Source: an uncultured Acidimicrobiia bacterium (GTDB lineage: Bacteria; Actinomycetota; Acidimicrobiia; Spongiisociales; Spongiisociaceae). From it: a stretch of DNA of 6,185 bases. Position 1 is the first letter of the stretch, and every line of letters starts with the position of its first letter. Of the stretch, positions 4,881 through 6,185 are shown in pieces. Position numbers and translations under genes: made by a program. The notes beneath the pieces were generated by a model that saw only the letters and a program-made list of their open reading frames with translations, was not told the origin of the DNA and searched no databases. The stretch spans positions 1 through 6,185 of the forward strand of contig CALCCX010000525.1 in the NCBI GenBank assembly GCA_937900165.1, given 5' to 3'.

Positions 4881-6148
4881 TTTCCGGACAGGATGGATTG
4901 CACGGTCACATCCGGCGGCAGTGGGCGTTGAATACGGGCCGTGAGGTCGGGGGGCGGCAGCGTGCCGGTCCAGCGCATGGGCGCTCCAACCTCATCCCTC
5001 AAAAAGATCGCCTCAGTCGTGAACTCGTCAGAGGTCAGGGAAGGGGCGACCACGAGGATCTCCTGAACCTGGCGAAGGATTCCTTCGTCTGGACGATCCG
5101 CCATCGTCTCTCGGTCCAGGTGCACGACAAGATCGATCGAGTTCGCGAACACTCTTCTGACTATCGATTCTGTGACGTTCTCCCCGGCCATGACTGCCGC
5201 GTTTACAAGTGCGTTCAGCGCATCTCTGGCGGAATTGGCGTGAATCGTGCACGCAAACCCGCAGCCGGCGTTCACAGCCCGAGTCAACTCGAAGGCCTCT
5301 GCTCCCCTCACCTCTCCAACGCAGATGATGTCTGGACGCTGCGCCAGGACGACCTTGACGAGATCCCTCAGTGTGTACTGTCGGCTTCCGTCGAGGGTCG
5401 GCGGGCTTGCCTCGTAGAAGCTGCCATGAAGGAGCGGCACGTGAAGCTCCCTCACTTCCTCACATACCCTGACACAATGGTCGGCCGGTGCCGCCCGGAG
5501 GTATGCACTCAGCATGGTCGTCTTCCCGGCCCCTGGGGGGCCGGAAAACAACAGAGTGGTCGTCGCCTGCGCTGCGGCCCACAGGAAGCCGGCCGCCGAG
5601 GCGGTCAGTGCGTCTCGGCCCACGAGGAAGCCCAGGTCGTAGTCCTTGACCGTGTACTTTCGAAGCGTCACGGAAAGGTGGTCGGCTACAGGCGGAATCA
5701 CGGCGGTGAGACGCGCAGATCCGTCCAGGACCCTGGCTTGCTCAATCGGATTGGATGTGTCGAGGCGCCGATTGGTCCCGGACAGGATCCGGTCGATTAT
5801 CTGGCGATTCTCGGCCTCCGAAGTGGGGGCATTGAGGCCCTGGAGTCTCCCGGAGGTATCCAGGAAGGTGACTCTGGAACCCTCGATGAAGATTTCCTCG
5901 ATGTCGTTGCGTTCAAGGAGGTCTGTCAGCGGCCCGTATCCCGCCAGCGAGTCGATCAAGCGGCTGGTGAGCTCTGCGGGATTTCGCAGAGGCCGGTACC
6001 CCTCTCCTGCATATGCCTGCCTTTGGTATTGCTCTACGAGTTCGACCACCGCGCTCCGTACGCCCTCGGCGTCGGTGGAAGGGTTGAGCTTCAACTCCTC
6101 TACACGCTCAGCCGCAGTCTTGTGCAGCGTCTTGTTCTCGCTCGCCAC
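4862..6148 (-). CDS. tadA: CpaF/TadA-type pilus assembly ATPase
   Basis: This 428-residue cytoplasmic hexameric ATPase of the type II/IV secretion (VirB11-like) superfamily is expected to power Tad pilus extension. Its N-terminal domain (about 30-170) includes DSLAGYGPLTDLL and PIEQARVLDGSARLTAVIPP. All nucleotide-binding motifs are intact: Walker A GPPGAGKTT (203-211), an Asp-box region RVCEEVREL (227-235), Walker B IICVGEVRG (274-282) with Glu279, and a His box CTIHANSARDAL (300-311). The presence of tadB and tadC directly downstream distinguishes it from conjugation ATPases. The chosen start is GTG 6148, the only start codon in frame between there and the window edge. The frame stays open to 6185, so a start further upstream cannot be ruled out, but the length is normal for CpaF. 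Confidence 0.93.
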   Translation of the reverse strand: MASENKTLHKTAAERVEELKLNPSTDAEGVRSAVVELVEQYQRQAYAGEGYRPLRNPAELTSRLIDSLAGYGPLTDLLERNDIEEIFIEGSRVTFLDTSGRLQGLNAPTSEAENRQIIDRILSGTNRRLDTSNPIEQARVLDGSARLTAVIPPVADHLSVTLRKYTVKDYDLGFLVGRDALTASAAGFLWAAAQATTTLLFSGPPGAGKTTMLSAYLRAAPADHCVRVCEEVRELHVPLLHGSFYEASPPTLDGSRQYTLRDLVKVVLAQRPDIICVGEVRGAEAFELTRAVNAGCGFACTIHANSARDALNALVNAAVMAGENVTESIVRRVFANSIDLVVHLDRETMADRPDEGILRQVQEILVVAPSLTSDEFTTEAIFLRDEVGAPMRWTGTLPPPDLTARIQRPLPPDVTVQSILSGKWRPHL

Positions 6149-6185
6149 CGTCTTGACGCCACCTTCGAGGCTGCCTCGCCCGTCT

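Noticed and set aside
4862..6148. ATPase as a VirB11-type conjugation motor
   Set aside because: The directly coupled tadB and tadC genes and downstream TadE/TadG-like proteins place it in a Tad pilus system; no conjugation gene is seen.

Overview
The window looks like chromosomal DNA of a high-GC actinobacterium, possibly of the Acidimicrobiia type. This is inferred from the base composition, the many GTG starts, the stop/start overlaps, and the style of the Tad pilus and VapBC proteins. No marker gene fixes the lineage.

Region 1 (1-596, plus strand) is a type II toxin-antitoxin pair. It holds the C-terminal part of a ribbon-helix-helix antitoxin, cut by the window edge, followed by a complete PIN-domain (VapC-type) ribonuclease toxin. 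The two share a GTGA stop/start overlap.

Region 2 (597-964) is a convergent gap of about 370 bases. It carries one hairpin behind vapC, a second hairpin overlapping the stop codon of the opposing operon, and two very short minus-strand frames that may be a decayed gene.

Region 3 (965-6148, minus strand, read from right to left) is a gapless run of nine genes: a CpaF/TadA secretion ATPase, TadB and TadC platform proteins, a small Flp-like prepilin candidate, two TadE-like minor pseudopilins, a TadG-like one-membrane-segment protein, a small excisionase/MerR-like helix-turn-helix protein, and a small lipoprotein. Neighbouring genes overlap or abut within a few bases, so they are probably one transcript with coupled translation. 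The ATPase powers the TadB/TadC inner-membrane platform, which would assemble the Flp-like subunit with the TadE-like minor components into a Tad (Flp, type IVc) pilus. The helix-turn-helix protein is a candidate regulator, and the lipoprotein a candidate envelope component. TadZ, a prepilin peptidase and secretin/pilotin genes are not in the window; the promoter and any TadZ gene would lie beyond position 6185.

No clearly new system is visible. The points most worth checking are the DNA-binding protein and lipoprotein at the tail of the pilus operon, the departure of all four small membrane subunits from the usual prepilin cleavage motif, and the stacked ribosome binding sites at the pilin gene.
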